NCBI GenBank assembly: GCA_013141125.1 | Contig: JABFRO010000001.1 | Location: 806,001-870,000, forward strand | Direction: 5' to 3' | Length of the DNA: 64,000 bases | Origin: Methylophilaceae bacterium | Lineage (GTDB): Bacteria; Pseudomonadota; Gammaproteobacteria; Burkholderiales; Methylophilaceae | Part shown: one piece after another, positions 1-8,498 of the stretch | How positions within the stretch are numbered: the stretch's first letter is position 1 | Layout of the letters: each line of letters opens with the position of its first letter | Program-made: the position numbers and the translations under genes | Notes under the pieces: model-generated | What the model saw: only the letters and a program-made list of their open reading frames with translations | Told to the model about the DNA's origin: nothing | Database searches by the model: none

Positions 1-191
1 GCTGGGTCAGCAAGGCGCGCCTGATCGTCTGGATCTTCAAGATCAAAATGACGCTTTGGGCCATCCCAATCATTTTCCAACTGCCTGGCAAGCGTGGTTT
101 TGCCAACTTGCCGTGCCCCCAAAATAGCAACCACCGGAAAATTAGCAAGCTGTCGCTTTAGCAGCTCAAGATGACGTGTTCGTAAAATCAT
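1..191 (-). CDS. AAA-family ATPase (DUF4143-type), N-terminal part only
   Basis: This gene runs off the left window edge, so only about 63 N-terminal residues are visible. They begin MILRTRHLELLKRQLA and contain a Walker A loop, GARQVGKTT, near residue 24, followed by a FDLEDP stretch typical of the ATPase family that carries a C-terminal DUF4143. Such proteins are common in accessory regions, but their role is poorly defined. The start at 191 is the first ATG after a 12-bp perfect inverted repeat lying 13-47 bp upstream. A second, 16-codon fragment of the same start is found at about 2651-2699 as part of a direct repeat, so the locus has been duplicated and rearranged. The family call rests on the P-loop and its context. 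Confidence 0.6.
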   Translation of the reverse strand, partial: MILRTRHLELLKRQLANFPVVAILGARQVGKTTLARQLENDWDGPKRHFDLEDPDDQARLADP

Positions 192-203
192 TCAAACATT
201 TTA

Positions 204-238
204 TATGAAAATTCGGAGCTTATGTACGAATTTTCATA
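204..238. promoter_or_regulatory. 12-bp inverted repeat upstream of the AAA ATPase
   Basis: TATGAAAATTCG and its exact reverse complement CGAATTTTCATA are separated by 11 bp. The repeat ends 13 bp before the ATPase start codon. The position suggests an operator or the promoter region of that gene. A second copy with one spacer change lies at 2712-2746 within the direct repeat. Confidence 0.5.
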
Positions 239-311
239 CGCCAACCCTTGGTAATCACTCAGCATCAATCGCTACGATTACAATATCCCCTGATGTGAAA
301 TCAACACTCTG

Positions 312-425
312 TTAAGAACTGATGTTGCGAAATCTTTCCGCCGTCGCACGTAAACCTTGCCCTATCGTATAAGGCGGCACCCAACCCAGTAAAGTGCGAG
401 CCTTGATAATATCCACCTGCAAATT
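312..425 (-). pseudogene. Sugar-epimerase 3' remnant 1
   Basis: The minus strand reads the C-terminal tail of an NAD-dependent epimerase/dehydratase (LQVDIIKARTLLGW, then a VPPY motif and a stop at 312-314). Everything upstream is missing; hicB follows directly. The same tail appears at 2820-2954 and, with a more diverged end, in the pseudogene at 1143-1522. The family normally acts on nucleotide sugars and fits with the polysaccharide operon further right. Confidence 0.65.
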
Positions 426-444
426 CGCCATCCTCACCAAACTA

Positions 445-780
445 TTAAGCTGAGGCGACACTTCTTTCTATTACCTCTGAAACCCAAGTATTAAGGCTCT
501 TGCCCTTAGTCTCTGCTGCTATTGCCGCTCTCGCGTGCAGCTCAGGTTTTAAGCGCAATCTAAACTGCCCTGAGTATGCGTGATTTGGTTCGCGGCCTAG
601 CTTTTCGCACGTCGCCAAATAATCATCTACAGCCTCTATAAAAGCTGCACGAAGCTCTGCAACGCTTTCGCCATGAAAGCCAATGGCATCACGAATACCA
701 GCAATATGTCCAATAAAACATTCATCTTCTTCGCTATATTCAACACGAGCTGCATAACCCTTATGTGTCATTGTATTCAT
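445..780 (-). CDS. hicB: HicB-family antitoxin
   Basis: This 111-residue protein has the HicB layout. The N-terminal part is a partially degraded RNase-H-like HicB fold (YSEEDECFIGHIAGI, then a GESVAEL segment), and the C-terminal part is a DNA-binding helix region (GKSLNTWVSEVIERS) resembling a ribbon-helix-helix or HTH end. It would neutralise HicA and repress its own operon. Its start overlaps the hicA stop by 4 bp (ATGA), so hicA is the first gene. Length is normal and no lesion is visible. Confidence 0.85.
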   Translation of the reverse strand: MNTMTHKGYAARVEYSEEDECFIGHIAGIRDAIGFHGESVAELRAAFIEAVDDYLATCEKLGREPNHAYSGQFRLRLKPELHARAAIAAETKGKSLNTWVSEVIERSVASA

Positions 781-1031
781 GGTTTTACTCCTAAACTCTC
801 AATAAATTGCCTTGCATCACGCACCTGATACGGCTTGGCTTCCTTTGCTGGGTGAGGTCTATGAAAGGTAGCAATCAATCCATTCCTCTCAAACCTTACC
901 CTTGAGCCATTGCCTTCAATTACTTGGCAGCCGATAGCAATCAGCAACGCTTCAATACGACGCCACTCAAGAGACTTTGATACTGGATTAGTGAAGATAG
1001 CCTCTAAGGTCTTTTTATGCGTTGCGTTCAT
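777..1031 (-). CDS. hicA: HicA-family mRNA interferase toxin
   Basis: HicA toxins are small double-stranded-RNA-binding-fold ribonucleases that cleave mRNA. The protein starting at MNATHKKTLEAIF (start 1031) is 84 residues. It shows the family's GxGSRxxF-like core (GNGSRVRFERNG), a catalytic-type histidine in ATFHRPHP, and the tail YQVRDARQFIESLG. A longer start at 1067 is possible but adds 12 residues unlike the family. hicB follows with a 4-bp overlap. The module appears intact. Confidence 0.85.
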   Translation of the reverse strand: MNATHKKTLEAIFTNPVSKSLEWRRIEALLIAIGCQVIEGNGSRVRFERNGLIATFHRPHPAKEAKPYQVRDARQFIESLGVKP

Positions 1032-1142
1032 GTTTATATATGGTATCAGATAATAGAACCGCGCCAACAGTAATTAAGTATATTTTGCAAGCGTAAAATT
1101 GATCGAAAGACTTAAAGACTTGCCAAGTGAATTAGTCTTGAA

Positions 1143-1522
1143 TCAACCCAGTGCGGTCGCTTTCAAACCATCAGCAACCGACACGGGCGGCACCCAACCC
1201 AGCAATGTGCGCGCTTTGGTAATATCCACCTGCAAATTACCACACAAGTATTGTGCAACCGCCCGCTTACCGAGCATTGCAACACCTACTTCAATCAAGT
1301 CCTAAGGTACAGGCAACAATCTAGCTTTTACAGCAAGCGCGTTAGCGCATTCTTGTAATAATTCCGTGGCTGACAAATCATGTCCATCAGAAACCAAAAA
1401 TACTTGATTGGCTGCCGCAGGGTGATCAATACACGTTGTAATCAGGCTTACTAGATTGCCTACATAGACAAAACTACGCTTGGTTATGAATAACCATTAG
1501 CACCAGTTACCAAAATTTTCAT
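1143..1522 (-). pseudogene. NAD-dependent sugar epimerase, internally deleted
   Basis: The minus strand starts with MKILVTGANGY, the Rossmann-fold start of an NDP-sugar epimerase. It then jumps by a large deletion to the C-terminal third (KRSFVYVGNL, VFLVSDGHDLS) and ends with QVDITKARTLLGW and a stop at 1143-1145. At least one in-frame stop occurs within the C-terminal part, after RLLPVP. The enzyme cannot be active because most of the catalytic domain is gone. An intact homologue would be expected in O-antigen or EPS synthesis, matching the operon at 6.7-18.8 kb. Confidence 0.75.
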
Positions 1523-1579
1523 TATTAAGCCACTCATTTTCTTTGCTTCAACACTTCATCTTAATTGACTGATTTACAA

Positions 1580-2599
1580 TCAGGCGTTTTCTAACCCAAT
1601 TAAACCTTGCGTTAAACTAGCAATAGATGACTGCACCACTTTTTTGGGAAAATATCTCATCTCATCAGGTTTAAGTGGAAAGTTTGGCAAATACTCTTGC
1701 AGCAATTTGAGCACCATTACCGCTTGGTTAAAATCGCGTTGTTTTTTTACAGGCTCTCGATCAGCTTGCTGAGATAACCATGCCTTATGCAAGGAAAACG
1801 CTCTCGGGTCGGGCACTGGCATTAGAACAGGCAATCCGCTTGAGGCAATTACTATAGATTCAACACGCGGTGAATTTGCCAACCATTCTAAATTAGGGAC
1901 TTCAACCAGCTCAAGATCTCCAGCAGACATTGCCTCAGGTTTTACATAAGACATTCCCTTGTCTTGAGTAATAAAATCAACCATAAACCCATCTTTATTG
2001 ACAGCTCTAAAACGCTCACTAGCTTTCACTTCAAATGTTTTGTCCACTTTTTTAAGTAAGCCCAATAAGCCATGACCATCTAACTTTTTTGCAACTATCG
2101 AGATATGCTGACGAATGTCATATAAGAGATCAACATCACCTGAAGCCAAGAGTTCCATCTTAAACTCAACCGCCCCCATCGCCTCATAGGCAAAAAGTGC
2201 ATGAGTTCCCACCACTCTAAACTCAGATAAGGCCTGAACCTCGTCAAGTTTTAATAGAATTTCAGCAACCACTGTGGGCAATCGGCCCAAGCGCATGGCA
2301 CGATTCAAGCGTGTTTGAATGGCAAGCTTATCTTTAAGCCCAGAAAATTTATCCGAAGCAAGTGTTCTACCTTCTTGAAATTTCCGGTAGATCGCTTCAG
2401 TGCTATCAGACCTTACCCCTAAAGACCTTCCATGCCCTGATGCGCTAGTTAAACGTACAAGATAATCGTTACCATTCACGTTTTTCCAGCGCATACCATA
2501 GCGATAATCATTTTGGCGCCAGACCATCTCCCTGAAAATACGATAAAGCTGATCTGACTCGACTAAAAACAATCTTTGCTGATCTGAAAGTTGCTTCAT
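1580..2599 (-). CDS. Nucleotidyltransferase-fold protein (GSU2403-like)
   Basis: This 339-residue protein resembles the nucleotidyltransferase-fold family often named after GSU2403. Visible landmarks are an N-terminal helical region (MKQLSDQQRLFLVESDQLYR), a GDVDLLYDIR motif that supplies the polymerase-beta-type acidic residues, a VDFITQ strand and a C-terminal helical region with LHKAWLS. These genes are frequently found alone or with a small partner in accessory regions, and a toxin-antitoxin or defence role has been suggested but not shown. It lies alone on the minus strand, between two epimerase remnants. Start at 2599 is the first ATG. Confidence 0.65.
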   Translation of the reverse strand: MKQLSDQQRLFLVESDQLYRIFREMVWRQNDYRYGMRWKNVNGNDYLVRLTSASGHGRSLGVRSDSTEAIYRKFQEGRTLASDKFSGLKDKLAIQTRLNRAMRLGRLPTVVAEILLKLDEVQALSEFRVVGTHALFAYEAMGAVEFKMELLASGDVDLLYDIRQHISIVAKKLDGHGLLGLLKKVDKTFEVKASERFRAVNKDGFMVDFITQDKGMSYVKPEAMSAGDLELVEVPNLEWLANSPRVESIVIASSGLPVLMPVPDPRAFSLHKAWLSQQADREPVKKQRDFNQAVMVLKLLQEYLPNFPLKPDEMRYFPKKVVQSSIASLTQGLIGLENA

Positions 2600-2650
2600 T
2601 TTTTGCCTGCCAAATAAATTAACTTAAAATATACAGGCAAAAATAAACGG

Positions 2651-2933
2651 TAGCAAGCTGTCGCTTTAGCAGCTCAAGATGACGTGTTCGTAAAATCATT
2701 CAAACATTTTATATGAAAATTCGGAGCTTATATACGAATTTTCATACGCCAACCCTTGGTAATCACTCAGCATCAATCGCTACGATTACAATAACCCCTG
2801 ATGTGAAATCAACACTCTGTTAAGAACTGATGTTGCGAAATCTTTCCGCCGTCGCACGTAAACCTTGCCCTATCGTATAAGGCGGCACCCAACCCAGTAA
2901 AGTGCGAGCCTTGGTAATATCCACCTGCAAATT
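2651..2933. repeat. 283-bp direct repeat, copy 2
   Basis: This is the second copy of the repeat described at 143-425. It includes a truncated ATPase start that goes out of the family sequence after 16 codons, the inverted repeat, and an epimerase 3' remnant. Near-identity with copy 1 implies a recent duplication. Confidence 0.85.
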
Positions 2934-2954
2934 ACCACACAAGCATTGTGCAAC
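2820..2954 (-). pseudogene. Sugar-epimerase 3' remnant 2
   Basis: This is the epimerase C-terminal tail carried in the second direct-repeat copy, with the same stop codon position offset by 2508 bp. It extends slightly further upstream (AQCLCGNLQVDITKAR) than copy 1. It is not functional by itself. Confidence 0.65.
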
Positions 2955-3055
2955 CTAAGGGCAAGGTTATGCCACGTTTAACCGCGCACATCCCACTTTC
3001 CTGCTAACAAAATGTAATCCAGCAAGATTTCGGCAGCTGATCAAAACCAGCATTA

Positions 3056-3337
3056 TTAACCCTTACCAACAAGCACCATAAGCAAACATACCAAAAAGAA
3101 ATAAACCCGCTCAACAGGCTTGCGGCGGCATTGGTTTGCGCTTAAAGCCAATTTCAAAAAACCATTGCGCGTAAAATCACACCAACTTTTAACAAAGGCA
3201 TCATCTTTGCCTATCAATTTAGCTATCAGGGCTGACTGTTCAAATCCCCAGCCGCCCATCACTTTTTTCAGCCGAAATAAAAATTCTTTCCACCCTTTAT
3301 CAAACAGAATATTTGCGGAATGTATAGCCGCACACAC
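3056..3337 (-). CDS. Small hypothetical protein, doubtful
   Basis: This is an open frame of 93 codons from a GTG start; the frame is open some codons further upstream. The product has a hydrophobic C-terminus (VYFFLVCLLMVLVG). No motif is recognised. It sits between an epimerase remnant and the 3' end of a broken vapC, in a region full of gene fragments, so it may be the tail of a lost gene rather than a real one. Confidence 0.2.
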   Translation of the reverse strand: MCAAIHSANILFDKGWKEFLFRLKKVMGGWGFEQSALIAKLIGKDDAFVKSWCDFTRNGFLKLALSANQCRRKPVERVYFFLVCLLMVLVGKG

Positions 3338-3580
3338 TGAAAATAATGTAGTGCAACTACTTTCAGGCTTGTCCCAGAATCAAGAGATGCCGTGCTTCCG
3401 CTCCTGCGACTGCCTCCAGACCGATGCGACGATCAAATGTTACAAAACGACCGCCGTGCCTGACGGTGCGTATTCCACACCAAACTGGACGGCCAGTCCA
3501 CGGCGAACTGGACAGTAAAAATAGTCACGTAGCGCGCGGGATAACCGTGGCACTCTCGAAGATTTATCTTCGGAGACCAC

Positions 3581-5119
3581 ATGGCAAACAACAGGTTATC
3601 CATGCGCAAAATTACAGAAGCACTGCGGCTGCATTTCGAGCACAACCGCACCAACCGAGAAATCGCTCAGGCCATCGGCACCTCGCCGACCACGGTCGGC
3701 CAGTACCTGCGCCGAGCCCGTGAGGCTGGCATTGCTTATCCATTGCCAGAAGGCTTGGATGACACCGCCATTGAATCTCGCCTCTTTCCGCCAGTCGTTT
3801 CCGCAGATGTCGTTCGGTTTGAGCCAGACTGGACATGGGTGCATCGCGAGATGCGCAGGAAAAGCGTTGCGCTCGACTTGTTGTGGCAGGAATACAAGGC
3901 GGAACACCCAGACGGTTATCGCTACAGCTGGTTCTGCGAGCGTTACCGGCAATGGTCTGGCAAACTATCCGTCAGCATGCGGCAGACGCACACATCCGGC
4001 GAGAAGCTGTTCGTTGATTATGTCGGCCAGACGCTACCGATCATTGACGGTGCTACTGGCGAGATTCGTCAGGCACAATTGTTCGTCGCCGTCCTCGGCG
4101 CATCCAACTACACCTATGCCGAAGCAACTTGGACACAGAAGCTGCCAGACTGGATTGGCTCTCACGTCCGCACCTTTGAGTTTCTCGGCGGCGTCACCGA
4201 GATCATCGTGCCCGACAACCTAAAATCAGGTGTCAAGCATGCCTCTTACTATGACCCGGAAATCAATCCGACCTACCGTGATTTCGCCAGACATTATGGC
4301 GTAGCGGTATTGCCGGCACGTCCATACAAACCCAAGGATAAGGCCAAGGTAGAAGGCGGCGTGTTGATCGTGGAGCGCTGGATACTGGCGCGGCTACGCA
4401 ATCAGCGCTTCTTCAGCTTAGCGGAAGCCAACCGTGCCATTGCCGAGCTACTGACATCACTTAATCAGCGGCCATTCAAAAAGCTACCAGGTTGCCGCCA
4501 CAGTGCCTTTCTGGAAATGGATTGCCCTGTGCTCAAGCCACTTCCACAATCCCGTTACGAATACGCCGAATGGAAGACTGCGCGCGTTGGCATTGACTAT
4601 CACATTGAAGTCATTGGCCATTACTATTCGGTGCCATACCGTCACGCCCGTCAGCAGGTAGAAGTCCGCATCACAGCTACGACGATAGAGGCATTTTACC
4701 GTGGCCAGCGTATTGCTGCGCACGTGCTCAGTCCGCTCAAAGGGCGGCACACCACGCTGGATGCGCACATGCCGCCACAGCACCAAGCCATCGCTGGCTG
4801 GAATGACCAGCGTCTGCTTCACTGGGCGCAAGGCATTGGTAGTTCTACCGAGGCTGCAGTGCAAATCATGCTGGGTTCACGCAAGCATCCGCAACAAAGC
4901 TATCGCGCCTGCCTTGGCGTACTGCGCCTAGCCAATGGCTTTGGCAATGATCGGTTGAATGCGGCGTGTGCGCGTGCCTTGAAGCTTAACGCAGCGGGCT
5001 ACCGTAGCATTCACTCAATCCTCAAGAATAGCCTGGATAAACAACCACCGGCAATCGCGACACAAGCACCCCTACCACTGGATCACGCCAATGTGCGCGG
5101 TCCAGACTATTACCATTAA
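3581..5119 (+). CDS. istA: IS21-family transposase IstA
   Basis: This 512-residue protein has an N-terminal helix-turn-helix region (HFEHNRTNREIAQAIGTS) and a DDE/RNase-H-like integrase core. Core landmarks are EKLFVDYVGQTLPI with the first Asp, VPDNLKSGV with the second Asp, and KDKAKVEGGV with the catalytic Glu. It catalyses strand transfer of the element together with IstB. The gene begins 114 bp inside the left end. Length is normal for the family and no frameshift is seen. istB follows after 20 bp. Confidence 0.95.
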   Translation: MANNRLSMRKITEALRLHFEHNRTNREIAQAIGTSPTTVGQYLRRAREAGIAYPLPEGLDDTAIESRLFPPVVSADVVRFEPDWTWVHREMRRKSVALDLLWQEYKAEHPDGYRYSWFCERYRQWSGKLSVSMRQTHTSGEKLFVDYVGQTLPIIDGATGEIRQAQLFVAVLGASNYTYAEATWTQKLPDWIGSHVRTFEFLGGVTEIIVPDNLKSGVKHASYYDPEINPTYRDFARHYGVAVLPARPYKPKDKAKVEGGVLIVERWILARLRNQRFFSLAEANRAIAELLTSLNQRPFKKLPGCRHSAFLEMDCPVLKPLPQSRYEYAEWKTARVGIDYHIEVIGHYYSVPYRHARQQVEVRITATTIEAFYRGQRIAAHVLSPLKGRHTTLDAHMPPQHQAIAGWNDQRLLHWAQGIGSSTEAAVQIMLGSRKHPQQSYRACLGVLRLANGFGNDRLNAACARALKLNAAGYRSIHSILKNSLDKQPPAIATQAPLPLDHANVRGPDYYH

Positions 5120-5139
5120 CCACCACAGGAGAATCCCCC

Positions 5140-5901
5140 ATGCTCAATCATCCCACTCATGACCAACTGCAACAGTTACGCCTGTTTGGCATGGCACGCG
5201 CCTTTGCCGAGCAGCAGGCCATGCTGGATATTACCCACTTGGCGTTCGAGGAGCGTCTTGGCTTATTGGTCGAACGTGAAGTCAGCGAGCGCGATTCAAG
5301 ATTAACCTCCAGCCGCCTGCGGCGTGCAAAGCTTAAACAGGCCGCCGTCGCTGAAGATGTGGATTACCGTGCAGCGCGTAGTTTGGATCGCGCTTTGTTC
5401 AACAGACTGCTGACAGGGTCGTGGGTAGCAGAGCATCAGAATGTGCTGATTACAGGCCCCACTGGTGTTGGCAAAACTTGGCTGGCATGCGCCTTGGCCA
5501 ATCAGGTGTGCCGTCAAGGCAAGTCAGTGCTCTATTTGCGTGTGCCACGCTTGTTTGAGGACATGGCGATTGCCCATGGAGATGGGCGTTACAGCAAGCT
5601 GCTCATGCAGTTGGCCAAGACGGACGTATTGCTATTGGATGACTGGGGATTGGCGTTGCTGACCGACTCCGCACGACGTGACCTGCTGGAAATACTGGAT
5701 GATCGACATGGTCATCGTTCTACTATTGTGACCAGCCAATTGCCGGTAGTAAATTGGCATGAATCGATTGGCGACCCGACGTTGGCAGATGCAATACTGG
5801 ATCGTCTGGTGCACAACGCGCATCAATTAATTCTGACTGGAGAATCCATGCAAAAAAACAAAAATAGCTTGGCCAAAAAACATGATTTAGAGTTAAACTA
5901 A
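5140..5901 (+). CDS. istB: IS21-family helper ATPase IstB
   Basis: IstB is a DnaA-like AAA+ ATPase that assembles on target DNA and activates IstA. The 253 residues include a Walker A loop, GPTGVGKTWLA, around residue 106, a Walker B segment VLLLDDWG, and the RLVHNAHQLILTGESM end typical of the family. The start follows an AGGAGA ribosome-binding site. It is apparently intact. Confidence 0.95.
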   Translation: MLNHPTHDQLQQLRLFGMARAFAEQQAMLDITHLAFEERLGLLVEREVSERDSRLTSSRLRRAKLKQAAVAEDVDYRAARSLDRALFNRLLTGSWVAEHQNVLITGPTGVGKTWLACALANQVCRQGKSVLYLRVPRLFEDMAIAHGDGRYSKLLMQLAKTDVLLLDDWGLALLTDSARRDLLEILDDRHGHRSTIVTSQLPVVNWHESIGDPTLADAILDRLVHNAHQLILTGESMQKNKNSLAKKHDLELN

Positions 5902-6314
5902 AACCCCCGCGTCGCTACGCTCCGACTGTCCAGTTTGCCGTGGAGTGGGTGTCCAGTTTGCGTGGAATACGCACCTGACGGCCAACGCTTACAGATAAGC
6001 ATCCGTTACTTGCCGATGTCTCAGTACCTTTTGCTAATCCAACACTCCCGTTGCCAACAGACTCACATCAGCAGGCCAAAATGCATAATGAGGGCTGGCA
6101 GCAGCTTCAGCTAATCTTGCGGCAACTTGAGATGCAGGTAACGCAACGGGATAGCCTGGTTGAGACATGATGCGAACACATCCATTTTGTGTAATCGGGC
6201 ACGATACCCAGCCCTCATGAATTTCGTCTTGCAACCAGGACAATGCCAAATCATTATGAACATGGCCTGCATCCAGCAAGGCTATCAATACATTCACACC
6301 AAACAATGAACGCA

Positions 6315-6554
6315 TTACACGCCCTCTTGGTCGCGCAACCGATCTATGGTGTCATTAGTAACCAAAGCGCTACGCGCTGGAAACGGGCGAATCCCGCCCA
6401 CTTGCCTGGCTTCGTGCTGATTAAGAGACGGCTCCCCTGCAAGTGCCAGCCTTAACAACGTTGAAACGATTTGACCGGCCGAGACATTCTGCAACCGCGC
6501 CAGCTCTTTAGCCGCCGCCAAAACATCATCCTCAATATCAATAGTTGTTCGCAT
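6315..6554 (-). CDS. vapB: VapB-family ribbon-helix-helix antitoxin
   Basis: This 79-residue protein starts MRTTIDIEDDVLAAAKELA, the classic VapB DNA-binding strand-helix-helix, with a C-terminal toxin-binding tail (GIRPFPARSALVTNDTIDRL). It would bind the cognate PIN toxin and repress the operon. Its stop abuts the vapC start at 6315. The toxin is inactivated by IS21 and point mutations, leaving an orphan antitoxin. Confidence 0.85.
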   Translation of the reverse strand: MRTTIDIEDDVLAAAKELARLQNVSAGQIVSTLLRLALAGEPSLNQHEARQVGGIRPFPARSALVTNDTIDRLRDQEGV

Positions 6555-6749
6555 CTCGCCTCCACATCATTCATTTCATCAAGATGCCAATGGTCAAACG
6601 AACCTCAACCAAACAATATCAAACTCAACAATTACAGAACGACAATCTGTCATCGACAGTAGTAAGCCAGAACCTCTGATAAATAAACTTGAATCTAATA
6701 TTATTGTTTATTACGCAAACTCGAATGCAGAAAATTTGTTCCCGTACTT

Positions 6750-7368
6750 TCATGATTTATCTATCAATTCTTGGTAGATACGCAGATGTGCAGCCACTAC
6801 CTGCCGAATATCAAACTCCCTTTCTGCCAGTGCACGACCGGCAATACCCATTGCCTGGCAACGTATAGGGTCTTTGATTAATTCTCCAATTGCACGAGCC
6901 AATGCTTCTGCATCGCGCACAGGTACCAAAATACCGGTATCGCCCGAGACAATTGCATCGCGGCAACCCTGAACTTCGGTGGTAATCACGGCTCTACCGC
7001 AAGGTGCTGCCTCCAACAGCACCTTGGGTAAACCCTCACGGTATGAAGATAACACGACCAAATACGCTTCTTTCAATACCTCTGGCATATCCGATCGATT
7101 TCCCCACAGCTCAACCACACCCTCTCTCGCCCACTCTGCCAGTTCGGCATTAGTAAGACTGGACGGATTGGCTGGATCTACCGCGCCAACCAGGCAAAAT
7201 CTGGCAGACACCCCTTGCCGCCTAAGCAAGCGAGCCGCTGCAACAAATTCGCGTACACCTTATATCCGCCAGCAAGCGTGCCGCCATCACAACCACTGGA
7301 ACCCCTGATGGCAGTGGCGAATAACTGTATTGAGCCAAATCCACACCGGAACCCCGAATCACATTCAC
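6750..7368 (-). pseudogene. Glycosyltransferase family 4, truncated and frameshifted
   Basis: The reading frame from 7229 encodes a GT4 C-terminal domain with the donor-binding E-x7-E-type region (SYREGLPKVLLEAAPCGR) and VPVRDAEALA. Upstream, out of frame, the sequence VIRGSGVDLAQYS and VVVMAARLLAD continues the same protein up to the neighbouring gene; a short deletion or frameshift separates the two. The entire N-terminal acceptor domain is missing. The fragment is closely similar to the C-terminal half of the intact GT4 directly upstream (7365-8498), so it looks like the relic of a tandem duplication. Confidence 0.75.
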
Positions 7369-8498
7369 GACCGAATTAACTCTTTATACAGAGCCAAAGT
7401 CTGACAGACCACATGCTCAATAGAAAATTCACTCTCTACCATAGCTCGCCCACGCTCGCCCATAATAATACGCAGTGACGGATTTTCGATAAGCTGCTTA
7501 ATTGCATTTGCAAGTGCGCTCACATCTCTAACTGGAACTAACAAACCATTCTCACCATTGCGCACAATCTCTCTGCATCCAGGCACATCAGTTGCTACAA
7601 TGGGTCGACCACTGGCTGCAGCTTCAATCAACACTTTTGGCAGCCCCTCTCTATATGAAGGTAGACACACAACATGCGATTGAGCGAGTATCTGCGGCAT
7701 ATCATCACAGCGCCCCCACCACTCAACAACACCCTCACCTTGCCATTGAGATAGTTGTCTAAAAGAAATTGATGCTGGATTATCTGAATCGCCCTCACCA
7801 ACCAAGACAAACCGCGCAGCAATACCATGTAGTCTTAATAAGCGTGCTGCCTCAACGAACTCCCCCACCCCTTTATCCCAGAGCATACGCGATGCCAGCA
7901 CAACCAAAGGCACACCATCAACTTCTGAAGTGACATTAAACTGAGTTGTATTAACACCTGAGCCACGTATGAGCACACCTTGCCCAAGCGCCAAAACACC
8001 ACGATTTATTAACAAATCCATATCATCAGGATTCTGAAAGATGACGCGTGTATTATTGCGATTTAACAACAAACGGAAAGCCGACTCAACTATGGGGCGT
8101 ATTACCCGAGCCTGCCAGCGTTTAGAAACGAATAAAAAACCAAGTCCAGCCAAGGCATTTACAACCGCATGCACACCTACCAACCGCGCGGCAATCGACC
8201 CATAAAGTACAGGTTTAAGTGCTACATGATGCACAATATCAGGCCGCTGCTTTCTGTAAATTCGAAACAATCGCCAAATTACACCCAACTCTTTAAAAGG
8301 GTTACGACTGCGACGAGAAAGTTCAATGTGAATCAGCGTTAATCCATGTGAGCGGATAAGCTCACCATGCTGATTAACTCGTGTTACCACTACAACCTCA
8401 TAACCAGCCTGCTGTGAGGCAAGTGCCAAAGATAATCGATGGGAACAAAAGTACCAATCCTCGGTAACAAAATAGAGAATTTTAGGACGAATACTCAT
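7365..8498 (-). CDS. Glycosyltransferase family 4
   Basis: This 377-residue GT-B fold transferase adds a sugar to a lipid-linked glycan at the cytoplasmic membrane face. The N-terminal domain begins KILYFVTEDWYFCSHRLSL, a start seen in the WbpZ/PglA-like group. The C-terminal domain has VLVGEGDSDNP, the E-x7-E region SYREGLPKVLIEAAASGRP and VPVRDVSALANAI. The start overlaps the upstream ligase/flippase-like gene by 4 bp, placing it in the operon. The family is clear; the sugar is not determinable. Confidence 0.85.
   Translation of the reverse strand: MSIRPKILYFVTEDWYFCSHRLSLALASQQAGYEVVVVTRVNQHGELIRSHGLTLIHIELSRRSRNPFKELGVIWRLFRIYRKQRPDIVHHVALKPVLYGSIAARLVGVHAVVNALAGLGFLFVSKRWQARVIRPIVESAFRLLLNRNNTRVIFQNPDDMDLLINRGVLALGQGVLIRGSGVNTTQFNVTSEVDGVPLVVLASRMLWDKGVGEFVEAARLLRLHGIAARFVLVGEGDSDNPASISFRQLSQWQGEGVVEWWGRCDDMPQILAQSHVVCLPSYREGLPKVLIEAAASGRPIVATDVPGCREIVRNGENGLLVPVRDVSALANAIKQLIENPSLRIIMGERGRAMVESEFSIEHVVCQTLALYKELIRS

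Larger units (their letters stand above)
143..425. repeat. 283-bp direct repeat, copy 1 (copy 2 at 2651-2933)
   Basis: Bases 143-425 recur at 2651-2933 (offset exactly 2508) with only about three mismatches. The repeat holds the first 16 codons of the AAA ATPase, its upstream inverted repeat, and the 3' end of a sugar-epimerase gene. The 2.2 kb between the copies carries hicBA, an epimerase pseudogene and a nucleotidyltransferase-fold gene. This could have arisen by recombination at epimerase homology or by segmental duplication. Confidence 0.85.
3467..5973. mobile_element. Complete IS21-family insertion sequence (about 2.5 kb)
   Basis: The element carries istA and istB on the plus strand. 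Its ends are inverted: TGCGTATTCCAC at 3467 and GTGGAATACGCA ending at 5973, with further matching inner repeats (AACTGGAC motifs) on both sides. It is flanked by a perfect 8-bp direct repeat, CCTGACGG, at 3459-3466 and 5974-5981. This is the expected target-site duplication and fixes both borders. Removing element plus one repeat restores the vapC sequence. Both transposition genes look intact, so it may still be mobile. Confidence 0.95.
3363..6315 (-). pseudogene. vapC: PIN-domain toxin VapC, interrupted by IS21 and further mutated
   Basis: The 5' part (6315 to 5974) reads MRSLFGVNVLIALLDAGHVH, a PIN-domain start with the first acidic residue replaced by V (FGVNV instead of a D-containing motif). 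The 3' part lies beyond the IS element (3466 to 3363) and completes the fold with GGRFVTFDRRIG and a HLLILGQA end. Besides the IS insertion, a frameshift after LLATGVLD and a stop codon in DAYL* disrupt the reading frame. PIN toxins are Mg-dependent ribonucleases; this one is dead. The antitoxin gene vapB directly upstream is intact. Confidence 0.85.
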
